Of a stretch of 64,000 nt of DNA, positions 40,501 through 55,500 are shown in pieces (the stretch's first letter is position 1; each line of letters opens with the position of its first letter). The stretch lies in assembly GCA_025084515.1 (NCBI GenBank), contig JAJAGP010000934.1:1-64000 (forward strand), given 5' to 3'. This stretch comes from Ancistrus triradiatus. Lineage: Eukaryota; Chordata; Actinopteri; Siluriformes; Loricariidae. Under the pieces are notes generated by a model, which had not been told where the DNA came from, did no database searches, and worked only from the letters and a program-made list of their open reading frames with translations. The position numbers and the translations under genes were made by a program.

Positions 40501-43500
40501 TGGGTTTGGAATCTTGGCCTCTCCTTGAAACAAAACTAAAGAACACAAAATGGAAAAGTTCATCCAGTAGCTGATGACAGTCAGGTTTGATTTGAGGAAG
40601 AAGTGCAGTGCATTTACATACACCAATGCTTTAACACCAGTCAAGTCAATCTCTACAACTTTCTTTAAATTATTGAATTGTCAATCTGTTCAGCTACCCA
40701 AAAGAAAAGCACCACAAAGAGTATGCTGAAAGCCAGCTAGCACAGGGACCGCCTGTCAATGCGCTACCTTGTCAGCCAGAAACATTTTACCTGGATAAGG
40801 ATATGACAGCCAACAAAATGGTCAAAAATATATAATATATAAATATTTTAAGTGACTTCTGTACATAGTTCATCCTCATAGTATTCCTCATAGTATAGTT
40901 CATCCAAGTAATAATAAGTCATATTCTAACACTGCAATTCCTCTCATGTACATGTTAAACAACATTCTAGTTGGACTTTAGATCTATATTCGATGTTTTT
41001 AAAAACTGTATACTTTTAAATAATTCTGGAAATTATTTACATTTTGTTGGCACTTTATGGTTTGTTGTTTATTAGTAGAGCAATTAGCTTACTTGCTGTG
41101 ATTAGTCACAAATTAGTCTTAAAAACCAACATAGAAAATGTGATATCATAATGTGTAAAAAAATAAAACAAAGTCTACAGATCCTCCTATACTTGTGCAG
41201 CTTTGACAACTGCATGGATCATTGCAGTGCATTTGCACTTTATATTCTCCACCGTGCTTCAAAATCCTGGAGGATCCACATTTCACCTCATTGTATACAT
41301 GTAAATGTTAGGCAAATGATAAAACCTACTTGACTTTACATATTACCTAAACTGGTAACTGGTTTAGGACCATTTTGGGAAACACCTAATTGCTACAAAA
41401 ATGGATGCATGGCAACAGGTGTCTTTTCAAAAGCACTTGACAAGATGCCACACAGAAGCTGCCAGTATCAGTTAGAGAAGACAGGCAGAAGCATTCAGTG
41501 CTGCGTGGGAGAATTACAAGTGCTCAAACAGGAAAACATGCCAGGAAGGACTTGTGGGCTCCCACACACTTCACCCAGCGTATTCTGAGTTAATGTCGTA
41601 GGCCTACGCGCAATTTCATGTCTATTTGCAGCCTTCAGCATGCATGCTTTGATCTTTCACACAGCAACAGCTGGCTGTGCTCACAATCAGTTTTTTTCAA
41701 ATGATATCAAAGCCTAAAGAAACAAGGCTGTTCTGCCTTGTTTAATAAAAAATACCCTGAATGAGTGCAGCCCGTTTACACGTACAGGTGTGCGCCATTT
41801 AATGACCACATTACATTTTGTGAAACAGGACATGGACCGAAATGGATGCTGACCGACATTACCATAGACACAGTCCTTTAATGCTATTGTAATGTAAATA
41901 TAAAGGGTATTTCCACAAGAAAACTGCATGCATGCACGATACATAAATGCATCAGATACACCACTAAAAACATGCATGGAATGCTACCATCTTCACAGCA
42001 GCTCTAAAGCGACTGCATTTTAATTAAGGTAATTCGCAATAATTATAGTAAACACAGTAATTTACTGTTATGGCCCTGCCCAGGGGAAAGCTGCAACACT
42101 TAGGAATGTGTGCTATGCATGACAGCAGCTTCAAATCATGCCATACAAATGATAGTTGCCAATTAAGGGTGACAAAGTGAAACAAAAAATGTGTGAACTC
42201 GGTATGAGAGCCGATGACGATGAGTGTGTTTCCATACACTTAATAATCCGATCACAGTCGGATTTCTGCACTATTCAAGTGGTCATCTATACAGCAGACC
42301 TCGATCTAGAAATTGGATTGAGAAATCCGAAAAAGAGAGCTGGAATTTAACCCACAAATCAAGGTACGCATAGCATGAATACCAGTTACCCTATTTCCAA
42401 GCCCGACACGATTGCCGGGTCCACCAATTCCAAAGACTTGGGTTTTTTGGCCTCTTTTTTCCATTGACTTTGAAGAGTTTCCACGGTGGGATCTGGCAAC
42501 CACGGAACTAAACCTCACGATGGAATTAAAGGCAGCGAAACGGCTAGCGAACACTTCGTGGAGACTCTGAAACAGCGCATACTCAAGAAAACAAAGAATC
42601 TGATAATTTAATATTCAATTTTGAAGTTTGTCACACATTTCTGTCAGACTGTTGACTGGTTCCAAAGTAGAAATCCGATTTCTGCCTGAAGTGCATGTAT
42701 ATTCGCTGATCGGATTACTGACCCAATCTGATTTTCTGCAGTTATCGGATTGTTAAGTGTATGTAAAGGCACTCTGAGATCTCAGGATGACTGTCTTCCA
42801 TTATGGACATTATCTGAATGCATGTGTAGAAGAGAATGAGTAAGTTGGGATAGGAGTATAGACAGAAACACACTCAAGAGCAAGGACAGCAAGTCAGAAA
42901 AAGTGAAACGACAGTGAACGGGTCAGAGTGAGGAGTACAGGAAACACTGTCAAGATGTTCACACTTACTTTGGTACAAAAACTCTTGGACACAGATCTCT
43001 GTTGGGTTGAAGCAGGAGAACTCTATGTTTCTCATCCTGAGCTTTGCTTAACCACGTTCTACCCTATGAGGCAATTGTCTTGCATTACATTCTGCAATTC
43101 AATTCAAGCTCTTTACTTCAACATAAACATATACACCTCTGACCCAAAACATTAGGATCAATCAAAGAGCGAATAACATGAGGTTGATTTTGCTGTTGCA
43201 AGGTCTGGGATGGATATACATATACACTCATCGGCCACTTTCAGGTACCTGTTCAACTGCAGGTTAACACAATAATCTAATCACATGGCAGCACATGGCA
43301 GTGGATTTAGGCATGTAGACATGGTCAAGATAAATGGGGAAGAAAGGTGATTTAAGTGAGGTTGAATGTGGCATGGTTGTTGATGCTAGACTGGCTACTG
43401 ATCTACTGGGATTTTCACTCATCTCTAGGATTAATAGAGAATGGTCCAATAAGTGAAAATATCCAGTGAGGAGCAGTTGTCAAAAAACGCCTTGTTGATG

Positions 43501-46500
43501 CCAGAGGTCTGTGCGAAGATGCCAGTGAAGAGAGAGTGATGCCCTGAGCAATTTTCTGCTGGAAAACCCTGGGTCCAGGGTACCCAAACGCTTAGGTGAT
43601 CATAATGTTTTGGCTCCTTACATTACATTTACATTACATTTAGTAATTCCACACTTGCATTCACTGGTTTTCTTTTCATTCTAGAAGGATTTCTGAAAAC
43701 TACCTTTGGAGCGAGTTTACAGAGGGTGGAAAACTTATTATAACCAGTGGCCTCTGTCAGATATTTCTCATTGATGAGCTCACGACTCAGAGCCTTCCAC
43801 CAAGTTTCACACACGTTCTTCCCGGCACCAAACAATGGGTGCTTCCGAAACTGAGCAGGAACTCTTTGAGCTGTCTGGAAGAATGAAACAGAAAGAGAGG
43901 GAAACCAGGATCAGGGTAAAAATGAGGTATTTACTGGATGACTGTAACAAACGTGGCTTATGAAGTTGTCAGAATGACCATCTGTAGTTATGAACAATTT
44001 GTGTAGAACCTTACTGAACCACGCAGCAGCAGTATAGGTACAGTGATGCCAAATTTCTCCCCCATGGCACTCACTGCTGCCATCAGCTGGAAAGCACACA
44101 TTCCGAAGTCCTGAAGATCCTGTTCTTGGTTAGGGCTCACAAATTGCCTGAGAAAGTAAAAAGGAACAGGTTACAAGCTGCGGTATAACCTTAACAGCAA
44201 CACATGATTCCTTATCTGCCATCAGTTTGCCCTCGCAAAATGCACAAGGTATCTGCTTTAAATAATTCTCCACTGAGTTGTAACCACCAAAGCCATTGTC
44301 AGTTTATCCTACTCATAGTCATTCAGTAATGGGTGGTTGTCACCAGACATGAGGAATCCACTGGGACCTATGATGGGCTCTTCGATCCTGTATTTTTCAG
44401 TTTGTTTTCTTCTTATTCTTTCTTTGAGCTTTAGTGGCACTTTGTAGCTCTACAATTATGGTACACACTACAGTCCTTCTGTTTATCTACATGTTTCTGT
44501 TAGTCCCCTTTGTTCTCTAAAAACCTTGAAGTAGGACTGAAAATGTCCAGCAACCAGCATGCTGTAGGCACCATCCTGTGAACACTGATGAAGGATTAGA
44601 GGATGACGAACACAAACTGTTCAGCAACAGATGAGCTACTGTCTCTGACGTTACATCTACAAGGTAGAACAACAAAGTGGACAATGAGTGAACACTCACT
44701 GCTGAGCACTGCTGTATCTGAGCCATTGTAACAGCTCAACACACACTACCACTCCACCACCACATCAGTGTCAATGCAGTGCTAAGAATGATCCACCACC
44801 CAAATAGGACCTGATCTCTGGTAGTCCAGTAGGGTCCTGACCATTAGAGAACAGAGTAAAGTGGAATAACAAAGCCTGTTGAGAAACAGATGGACTACAG
44901 TCTGTAATTGCAGAACTACAAAGTGCAGCCACTTTAAATAAAAACATTTGCACCGTACTGTATACAACAGCGTACAGAATATTTACAATTAGATTATAGT
45001 GTGCAGTTACAGACCTCATCTGTCTGCAGCAGTATGCATCGTGCAAAGATCTTGCAGGCAAAGCAGCAGTGGAAAAAAGCAGCCATGAAAAAGGAAGCAA
45101 TGGTAGATAAAGTAATGCCAATACATGCTGATAAGCCATAATTCTTTTTAAATGCTATACTGTAGCATTCACAATCATGTTCCCATTTTACAGAACCAGA
45201 CGTGCTTGGCAGAGAAAGAAAGGAGAGCTGCTGCAAAAAGGATTCTGGAACACATGCCGGTCTGTGCACAGAAAATCTAAACAGATAGCACTCACAATAA
45301 TGAACGTTGATCCAGCAACATGTTCAGTACTTCAATTTTCGTTCAAAGTTTCAGCATTATAGAAACAAGATAGTGCACCCTGGACAGGCTTATATAAAAT
45401 GACCTTCAGAGCGATAGCTCAACATTTAAGGCCCTGCACCAGTCAAATGTAGGCTGCGAAATTTTAGATACCGACTCCGCCAAGCGGAACCATGAGCTGT
45501 AAATGGTTTCTTCAGCTTAAAAACATAACATTCTATTAAGACCTATTAAGTAACGTGTAAGAACGGGTGAGCAAAACATTATGTTGAACAACAGACACTC
45601 TGGCATGAAAGGTGATTTAAGTGATTTTAAACGTCCCATGGTTGTTGGTGCTAGATGGACTGGTCTGAGTATTTCAGAAACTGCTGATCTACTGGGATTT
45701 CCATGCACAGCCATCTCTGGTCAGAGGAGAATGGCCTGACTGGTTTGAAATGATATACAGTGATATAAACATGACAATGAGTTCACTGTATTCAAATAGC
45801 CTTGTCAGTCACCAGATCTCAATCAAATAAGGTGCCTTTGGGGTGTGGTGGAATGGGAGACTTGCATCCTGGATGTGCAGCCGACAAATCAGCAACAACT
45901 GCATGATGAGGAACGCAGTTTGAGGAATCTGTGAGGAATGTTTACAGCTTCCTTCCACCTACGCCAGAAAGAATTGAAGCAGTTCTGACACCAAAAGCGG
46001 GTCCAACCCAGTATTAGCAAGGTGTACCTATTAAAGTGGATGGTGAGAGTGTCATCGTTTATTATTTTTTATTATATCACCGTTAGTTCCGACCTGCAAT
46101 CTGAGAGACGTCTTCCACCGTGACATTATTGACCATAACGGCACTGTGACCGACGCTCTGTAAGTATTAATCCGCGGCACACGCGTAACCTGGCACCGAC
46201 GCCGGCCAGAAAAAGCAGCAAAGTTATAATGAGTAAAACACTGCCGAAATGACAGTTATTACTTTATAAAATCTATTGGTTTTGAAAACGATATGAATTT
46301 GGAAGATGAAGCAATGACCAACCTGAGCCAAAGATTTATCACCTTTAGGATTTGGAAGCGCTGGAAAAGCGAAACGCAGTCAGTACTTTAAATCAATCGT
46401 CTCCCGCGCTCTTAATGGATTCACAGCTCGACTGAAGAGCAACGAGACTGAAGATCAGTTTTGGTCCCATCAACAAAAATGACCTGAATGAGCTTCATCC

Positions 46501-49500
46501 CTCAAAGACGTCGTTTGCTGGACTTAAACTCTGCATCTTTCATTAAACACCATGCACGGCTAATCGGGCGTCACTGATCTGACAGGTACGTTATCTGTAA
46601 GTCCAGCTCTAACCCAGAGAAGCTGCTGATGCTCTGTAACTCTGCTGTTACATTTCTGACTAATAAGATTAACATTCAGAGCTTCATCATACAAATTTAT
46701 AATCACTAATCAAACGGGACCCTAGACTTTGGTTATAACACCAGGATCTCACTCCGATTTGCTTCAGTCGGTAGAATAGTCGATCTTAGTAACAGCTTGC
46801 CTTGTAAACCCGACCCATTTTATTGAATGTAAATAAACTTTCTCTTTAATAAATTAAAACTTACCAATCGATATATTTGTGTTTATTTTCTGCATAATAA
46901 ACAGTTATGGGTAATTCTGTTCCTAGACTTTAATGACGCGAGGTAACGATAGAATGGAACTATTTTACCTCGCGGAAGGGTGATAAACGTTGTTTAAAAT
47001 CGTTTTTTCTGTCCTTTTTATCTTAAAATCTAACAATAAATGATAAACGATAACGGAACTGTGGTATAAAAGCAATAAGGCACTCGAGGGGGTGCATTAT
47101 TGTGAATATATCACAGGAAAGAGGCGTTAACAACGCCTGTGAATCCGTTAACAACGCCTCTTTCCCGTGATATATTCACAATAATGCACACCCTCTCGTG
47201 CCTTATTGCTTTATTCAACTCATTCACAGATGATCCCCACCCACTGAGCCCCATATCAAAATAGTTACCAATCTACAAGGGTGAGGACTAGCTGGACTAC
47301 CTCTCAAACATGCATCATGTGTGCATGCATCTCATTCACTGACATATTAATGTGACTTCAGGCTACACCCTGAGAAAATATGCTCATCTTCTTAATGTGC
47401 AAGTGACTCTGTAATTATGAAGTAGGTAATTATTCAGTAAGTAATTATGAAGCAGGCGATTAGAGAGAGAGAGAGAAAAAGGCTTGGCGATTAGAAATGA
47501 GAGCGCAATTGAAACAGTAAACAAAAGTGGGTCATTATCAACACCAGAAACGAAGGGGAAAGAAACATGGGCAATGGTAATAAGCTTGCTTAATTGTTTT
47601 GTGTGTCTACATTGTCAATCACCACTGAACACTTTTGTCGTACAAAGCATGAAACACACACGTACCCATACTTGCAGTTGTCGCAACACTCGCTGGTACC
47701 CATAATACCTGAAGTGACCTTCCGGAGTTGCTTATCCTCAAAATGAGACAAAATTGATCTGCAAAGATCAATCATAATAAAACATTAATAGTAAACATTA
47801 AGTATAGCACATTGAGAATAACTTCAAACAAGGAACTTGTGAAGCACCTTGTGTGAACTGGTAGTAGGTAAGTATATACCCAACACATTTCTGCTACAGA
47901 AGTCGTTTAACACACAACCTGAGTAATGAGTTAGCATTTCTATAAGTAGGCTTGGGTTAATAATTTGTAATATTGAATGTAGAAATAAACACTGAAAGCA
48001 AAGGTTCACATACTTTTGCCACTCTCTAATGTGTAACATTGGATCATTCTCCTCAATAAATAAATGACTATGTATAATATTTTTGTCTCATTTGTTTAAC
48101 TGGGTTCTCTTTATCTACCTTTAGGACTTGTGTGAAAATCTGATGTTGTTTTAGGTCATATTTATGCAGAAATATAGGAAATTTGAAAGGGTTCACAAAC
48201 TTAAGCACCACTGTAATTAACAATGTAACATGGTGCTGTGCTGAGGGACTTCATTCTGTACATGTACAAATGAACGCATTTTACAACAAACGGCTGTAAG
48301 CAGTGCACCAGGAAGAAGGTCAGACCAGATGTTATTTACATTTATGCAACAGTTTTCTGACACTGGTCTACACTGTCAAACTTGTTTGCCCGAAAAGAAA
48401 TATCATTGCATCTCTCACACTAAAAGTGCGAACACGTTCTACTAGCAAACTGAGTACAGAAACGCTACAATGATTTAACCACAGTAACTGAGTTGAAGTA
48501 ATACAGCCATCAGCATAAATAATTGTAATATTTGAATATATCTGACGCTGAATGATACATGTGCTAAGTTGACACATGAGTCACATGTGGTTCCTCCAAA
48601 CTGAATTTCCATCACAAAAATCTAAAGAAAAAGTCTAAATTCATTATTTCCCCAAGTGCAGCTGTAAGTCACCTGTCACTGATTTGATATTTTAGATGCA
48701 AGAGTGGAATTGGGTTTACAATGTAATGAAAAATCCAAGTGTAAAAGGCAAAAGCTGGATCCTAAAAATACTAAAATGACTCTGTATCAGACTAAATAAT
48801 GCCCATATGCATATTATTACTTTATTCTATCCAATATGTCTCTTCATTATTGACTTATACACTATAGTTCATTACTTTTATTATACTCTTCATAATATTT
48901 CATTTTCTCTAAAATGCCTACCTGTTATTTCATTTTAATTGTTATATTTTTATATATGTTTTCTCCTTGAACTTATTAATCAGATAACCTAGTAAATTCT
49001 TACATATAACATATACGCCTCCCAAAGAGGATGGGTCACTTTTTGAGTCTTGGTTCTCCCAAGGCTTCCTTATGTTTAGAGAGTTTTTCCTTGCCACTGT
49101 CACCCTAGGCTTGTTCAATTTTGGGATTGGCCTAATAATTTAGATACCGTATTTTTCGGACCCTAAGGCGCACTTAAAATCCTTTAATTTTCTCAAAAAT
49201 CAACAGTGCGCCTTAAAATGCGGTGCGTCTAATGTATGACTTAATTCTGGTTGTGCTTTCTGACCTAGAACCGATTGTAGATGGTACACGGCGCTCATAA
49301 ATCTGTCAAAATGTTTTAGCACGGCCTTGGTAGGTTACGAAGCTTACGGCAACCGTAGTCAGGAAACATAGCTGAGTAATACGGTATGTGCTTCAGCATT
49401 AGGGTACGTGCATTCATTCATTTATTTTCGAAGCGGATTTCAAACACAACGCTATCAGTCACGCAGTACAACATGGACATAGAGCAGCTGCGAGAGAATT

Positions 49501-52500
49501 CAACATTAACGAATCAATGGTACGGAAGTGGAGGAAGCAAGAAGACGCCCTGCGCCAGGTAAAGACCAAACTGCTTCCGACGGAACTTAAGAGTTTTGTT
49601 TCATTTAATCCATCTTATAACCCGGTGCGCTTTATAGCCCGGAAAATACGGTAATCTAAAATTGCAAAGCTGCTTTGAGATAATGCTCCATTGTAAAAAA
49701 GCTAAATAAAACTGACTTGACTGTTTTGGGAGCTCGATAATAAGTATGATTTATATATGTATGTGTATAGCTGCTACCTCAGTGCAAAGTATTGTTGTTT
49801 AAAAAAGGCCACAGGATGAGTTTTTTGATGAGGTCTCAATAAAAGATACAAAGATGGCATTGTCCATATTTCCATATGACAATATGCAAGGAAATTTCCA
49901 AAGACAGTCAACCTACTTCCTTCTGCACTTAGTAGAATTCAAATACTTCTCCATCTTGGACATCATTTCCACCTTGTATCCCCGGAATCGGTCACTTCTT
50001 ATCTGGTTCAGAAGGTACCTAAGTGAAAATGCAAAAGCTCCAAAATCATTTGCTTTCTTGATAAAATGTTGGTAAAATGGTCTAGTTTTTTTTTGCTATG
50101 AAACTTAATATCACACAGAAAAACAAAGAATAAAATAAAACCCCTTGAGGAAAAACATCTGACAGAGACAATAATATTTCCCACTTTAGAGGATCGTCAC
50201 CTGTTGAGTGTCATATCACTAGGACTCCACAGGACATGGCAGGCACTGGGTAGGCCATCTCTGCCTGCTCGTCCAATCTCCTGGTAGTAGGACTCCATCT
50301 CTTTAGGTGCTCCATAATGAATGACTTTTCTGATATCAGGCTTATTAATTCCCATCCCAAAGGCTACAGTAGCCACCACACACTGAAAACAACAGAACAC
50401 TTAGTGAAATTAGTGAAATAACTTAAATTATCTGTGTGATTTTTATGAATGTATTTCAGAACATGTGTTTGTTTATATTAAGACTATATACAGTGGTACA
50501 TCGGTTCTCAACCACCTCGTAACTCTGTGAATTCGGTTCTCGACACATTTTTCGTTTCAGCCAAAACTTGATTCACGAGTCATGATTCATGTGATTCAAA
50601 TTCACAAGCCCTTGACGACCGCTAGGTTTGTTGTGTTTTTCTTTATTTTATATACTGGATACTAAGTGCAAATAAGTCTCCATGGGTCCTAATAAGGTTA
50701 GTTTATAAGAGCCAACCGAAAGCAAACCAGGAAATGAATGCTCCAGAACACAGGCTGCAGTTAGCTTAGCAGCTATGCTAGTACCCAGAGTTCACCAATA
50801 GAGTAAGTGTTTTACTTTCACTTTTCACTTTCAATGCATTACTCACTAAATTACATGAGATTTTTTAAACACTATTATAAAATAAGCTTTGTGTTAATGA
50901 TTTTTGCCAACTGTAGGTTAATGTAAGTATTTTAACTTTAACATTAACTTACTCATCATTGGTTCCACTATTATACAGTATAGACCGCTCTATCAAACAC
51001 TCGTTAAACTCCTCAGTTCATGATACATTTAACTTATGATGGATTTGTCGGAACATATCCCCTTCATAAATCAGGGAGTACCTGTACGATACACCTCCAT
51101 TAATGCATATAATGCCTTATACTGTGTGGATGTTCAGAGGGTCTGGAACGGTTTAATTCATTTTACATTATTCCTTATGGGAAGAATTTGCACCGTACTC
51201 ATCGTTTTTGGATTCTCAACAAGCCTTGTGGAACGAATTAATGACGAGAATCGAGGTACCAATGTATATTCAACACTACTTCTAATGAGAGACCTACCTG
51301 GATCTCATCCCTCATAAACTGGTACTGCGTTTCCTTCCTTTTCTTGATGCCAAGGCCTGCATGGTACACCCCGCATCGGATGCCAAGTTTATACAGAGCA
51401 GCAGTCACACTCTCTGCCATCTTTTTAGACTGGCAGTAGATAATGGCCGCCCCCTCAAACTCATAATCACCCCTAGATTTTCACAAGAAATAGCCCAGTA
51501 TTAGAAAATACACCTTAAATGACTTAATCATGAATACTTATAATTAATAGTCTACACTGATTAGTGGACAGGGATTAGCATAGTTGACCAGACTGAGGCT
51601 ACACAGGCAGATACTCTGCAGGGGGCACTACAACAGTGTGGACACATTCCTCCCATAACTAGCATTAAACATTTCTGTGACATGTACCACAGTTGCTATT
51701 CTGTCCATTCAGACCAGATGGGGTAGAATTCATTGCTCTCGTGTGTAGATGAGCCTATGGTTCCAGTACCAGTCACTGCTTTGTGGTTTGTCCCTCCTTG
51801 GTTTGACCACAGTGGCCAGGTATTCACCACTGCTTTCTAGGGGCCTGCTACAAGTTTTGCTCTTTGGCGTCGCTCTGAAAAGAGGTGTGGCCATAACAAT
51901 TTGTCTTTTGATAAAGACAATCAGGTTGGATTTCTCTGAAATCCAATTCGTTGACTATGAGAACTGAGAGGTCACTTACCTTCTAATATACAATTATCTC
52001 AATTATGACGTTAAGCAAAATGTAGCATTAATTAACACTGCTAAAAAGGTTTCTCTTTATGAATGCAGTTATTATACAACCATTAACTATGGAATTACTG
52101 TAGCCTAGCGGGACTGTGGTAGCCTAGGGGTTAAGGTACTGGACTCTGGACCAGAAGGTCCAGGGTTCAAATCCCACCTCTGCCAAGCTGCCACTGTTGG
52201 GTCCTTGAGCAAGACCCTTAACCCACAATTGCTTGGATTGTAAGACTGTACCAATTGTAAGTCGCTCTGGATAAGGGTGTCTGCTAAATGCTGTAAATGT
52301 AAATGAATTAACCACTGAATCACTTGAAAGCAGAGAGTGTAGGTAGAGGTAAACAGCCATTTGGGACGCCACCTAATTTATGGTTCGAACTATAGGTCAG
52401 GGTATTAAAATACTCCACAGGTAACAATGGGAATTCAGATAGCAGTGTTCTACTGAACTTCAATATAACCACAGACTTTAGCTTTTGCTATCCTTTCTAT

Positions 52501-55500
52501 AAAGCCAGAATTAACTAGGATTGGAAGGTGTAGCGCACCCTTTTGTTTTCACCACAAATTTCTTTAGGTCTTGGAGCATGTGCCCAGATTTGCGGTTCAC
52601 ATCCAGATAGAGGTTGGGCCGGTCAAAAGAGGTGCACGTGATGAGAGGGTTCACCAGGTGGAGGCTTTTCACTATGTCTTCCCGAATAGAGGGGCTTGCA
52701 GTGGCTGTGAGTGCCACAATGGGAACCTATATATGAAATAAATAAACATACTAATCAAATGAGAAACAGGTAAGTCAAGTTCAGAACGTGTTTTGTTGAA
52801 TTACAAAAAAAGGAACTTGCATCAGGAAGATTTCTTTTCAGTTTGCCAAGGTCTCTGTAAGCACTTCTGAAGTCATGCCCCCAATGTGAAATACAATGGG
52901 CTTCATCCACTGCAATCAGACAAATCCCTGCAAACACACCAGACTTTGTTGTTTAGATATTGGATAAAAAAAATCATCACAGGTATTTATTATTAAACAG
53001 CTTTTTTCCTGAACATCTATTTCATTATCAGCACTCGTGGTTTAGACATTATTAACCACTTAGATGGTTTAGCCATGACTTTTCAGATGAAGGTCTCAGC
53101 AGGTTTCTCAGACCAGAAACAACCCACCCATGTGCGAAAAGTAAAACACGTCAGACCCAGCCCAACAACCTGAGGGGTTCTGAAACTTGATTACTCTTGG
53201 AAGCACCACTGAAGCCTGAAGGATGCTGGGGCAGAACCCATATCTACAGAAAAAGGAGCCATGAAGGCCAGGATGGGATCCAGTGGCCCGGGATGGTACC
53301 TCTAGCCCCTGGTCTCCAGGTTTCAACCTGATCTGTTAATTCATTCTGGCCCTCCCAGTATCCAGAGGTCCTGTCTTGTTCATCTTGGTTCAATCCTGGC
53401 CACCAGCTTCCATCCTGGACTCCAAGGGTCCCTTGCTTTTTATCTGGGTTCTGTCCTGACCTTTGGATTCAGACTTTATCTCCAAGGGTCAAGTCCTGTT
53501 CACTTAAAGGAGCCTGGGTTCTGCATGCACTAGGACACTCGCGTCCATCGCACAAAGGTGGATTGTTTCTGATAAACTAGTAATTTAACATACCAAAATC
53601 AATTATAATTTAAATACAATTAGACAAGTAAAGAGAAATAATCTAACTAACTAGGCCTGGTATTAAAATCATGATTAAAACTGATTAACTGAGTAGCCTT
53701 ACTTGTGTATTCTACTTTCTAGGGCTGGTGTACGTTCTGTCAACTGGATTTTCTACGTTGTATTTAAAATTAAATTACAGAAAACAAAAAGTAATTTTTC
53801 AATTTCCTCTTTCTACTGAAATAAAACAAAAAAATAAATCCGAAATATCCTATTCTGAAAGGTCCCTGATTGAAGGAAATCCCTTTGTTGTTTAATCGCT
53901 CTTCGTCACTTACAAAACAACAAAAAACATGATTGAAAATTCAAGTGGATGCTTGGTTTTCACAAAACTCTCATCACCCAGATGGGCCATATGGGATGGG
54001 CCATGTACCCGAATAACGCGTGATCTGTAGACACATGCAAATTAGCACTGAACTGTTGAACTCATTGTTAAATAGGGAAGCTGCCCTTTGTAGCATTTCC
54101 GGTTAACACCCAAGCGAGAGGATTAGCACTCTGCATAAGCACTGAATGGCGGACAAAATTTTCAGGTGAATTAATAAATAATAAATGCCAAAGTATTTAT
54201 CCAACAAGCTAGGTGCTGTTAAAGTTCACTGTGCTTAGGTGAGCCTCACGACAATCCTGCTGTAACAAGAGCTTCAGAGATTCCTGCAAATGTAGCTCCA
54301 AAACCCATCTACCATGCGTTTTATCTCCATGTCCTACAGCACAGACCCTGAAGCAAGTGCCACTGTTCCTTCAACCCGAACTGATCTGAGTTCAGCACAA
54401 ATACGGTCATTTTTGGCACACTCACTTTAGCGTAGGTTGATGTCTCATGTTATCACTCCAAAATTACTACAGAGATTTTACTTTTTCCCATCAATATATG
54501 GTCCAACTTGTGTTATGACAAACACGATTATGTGCTACATTCTCATAGGCATGTTCAATTCATATATTAGACATTATTCCTTTGTTTTTGTTTTAAATGA
54601 AGAAACAAAAAACCGAACAGACGGAACCTCCACGGTGCGTCAAGGTTAATATTTGTCTAATCTCAAATTCCCTGCAAATGAGATGTCTGGTAAAGGCATG
54701 TGCAAATGAGGAAGGTAGTTAAGCTCAGATTGTAAGGCTTACTACAAACAATGACTGACTCACTTTGACTCTTCTGAACTTCCCTTAAACCCTTGTCAGG
54801 TTCCACAGCCTTAGCAACAAATGGAAATCAGTTTCAGATTTTCAAACCTGCATTCGCTGAAATTAACTTACCAACTGAGTTGTTGAGCTCTTCAAGCAGG
54901 AATGTGCTTCCTGAGCAGAATTCCGGAGTCATGTATACAACTTTGTAATGCCCCCTATGGATGGCGCACAATACAGACAATTAATGTGAAGAAAAAAGCT
55001 GATCCCCTTATGAGTAAACATAACAGCACCAAAGAGCACACCTACCTTTTTAAGTCAGCAAGTACATTTTGTGACTGAGCTGATCCAAGAAAACAAGCTG
55101 GTATATTTGACATCCTGAAACACATAAAGATGGATATTTTACTTCAGCTCAATTCATTTGAGACCATGAATAAGTGCAAGAGAGGTAGGATCTAATTAAA
55201 CTCTTGCACTTTCACACAGTGAATGATTTCCAGTGGAATTTGCCAGTGGATACTACTCATTCACCAGACGCCTTTATCCAGAGTGACTTACAACTGATAC
55301 AATCCAAGCAATTGTGGGTTAAGAGCCTTGCTCAAGGACCCAACAGTTGCGCCTTGGCAGAGGTGGGGTTTGAACTCTGGACCTTCTGGTTCATAGTCCA
55401 GTACTTTAACTCCTAGGCTACCACAGTCCGCTAGCATTTCCAGTGGGTATATCCTAGCATTGTGTCAAAATAATCACCTAGTCCTTCAAAGACAGACTAA

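Noticed and set aside
47066..47213. CRISPR-like or rho-independent terminator
   Set aside because: One hairpin only, in vertebrate intron DNA.
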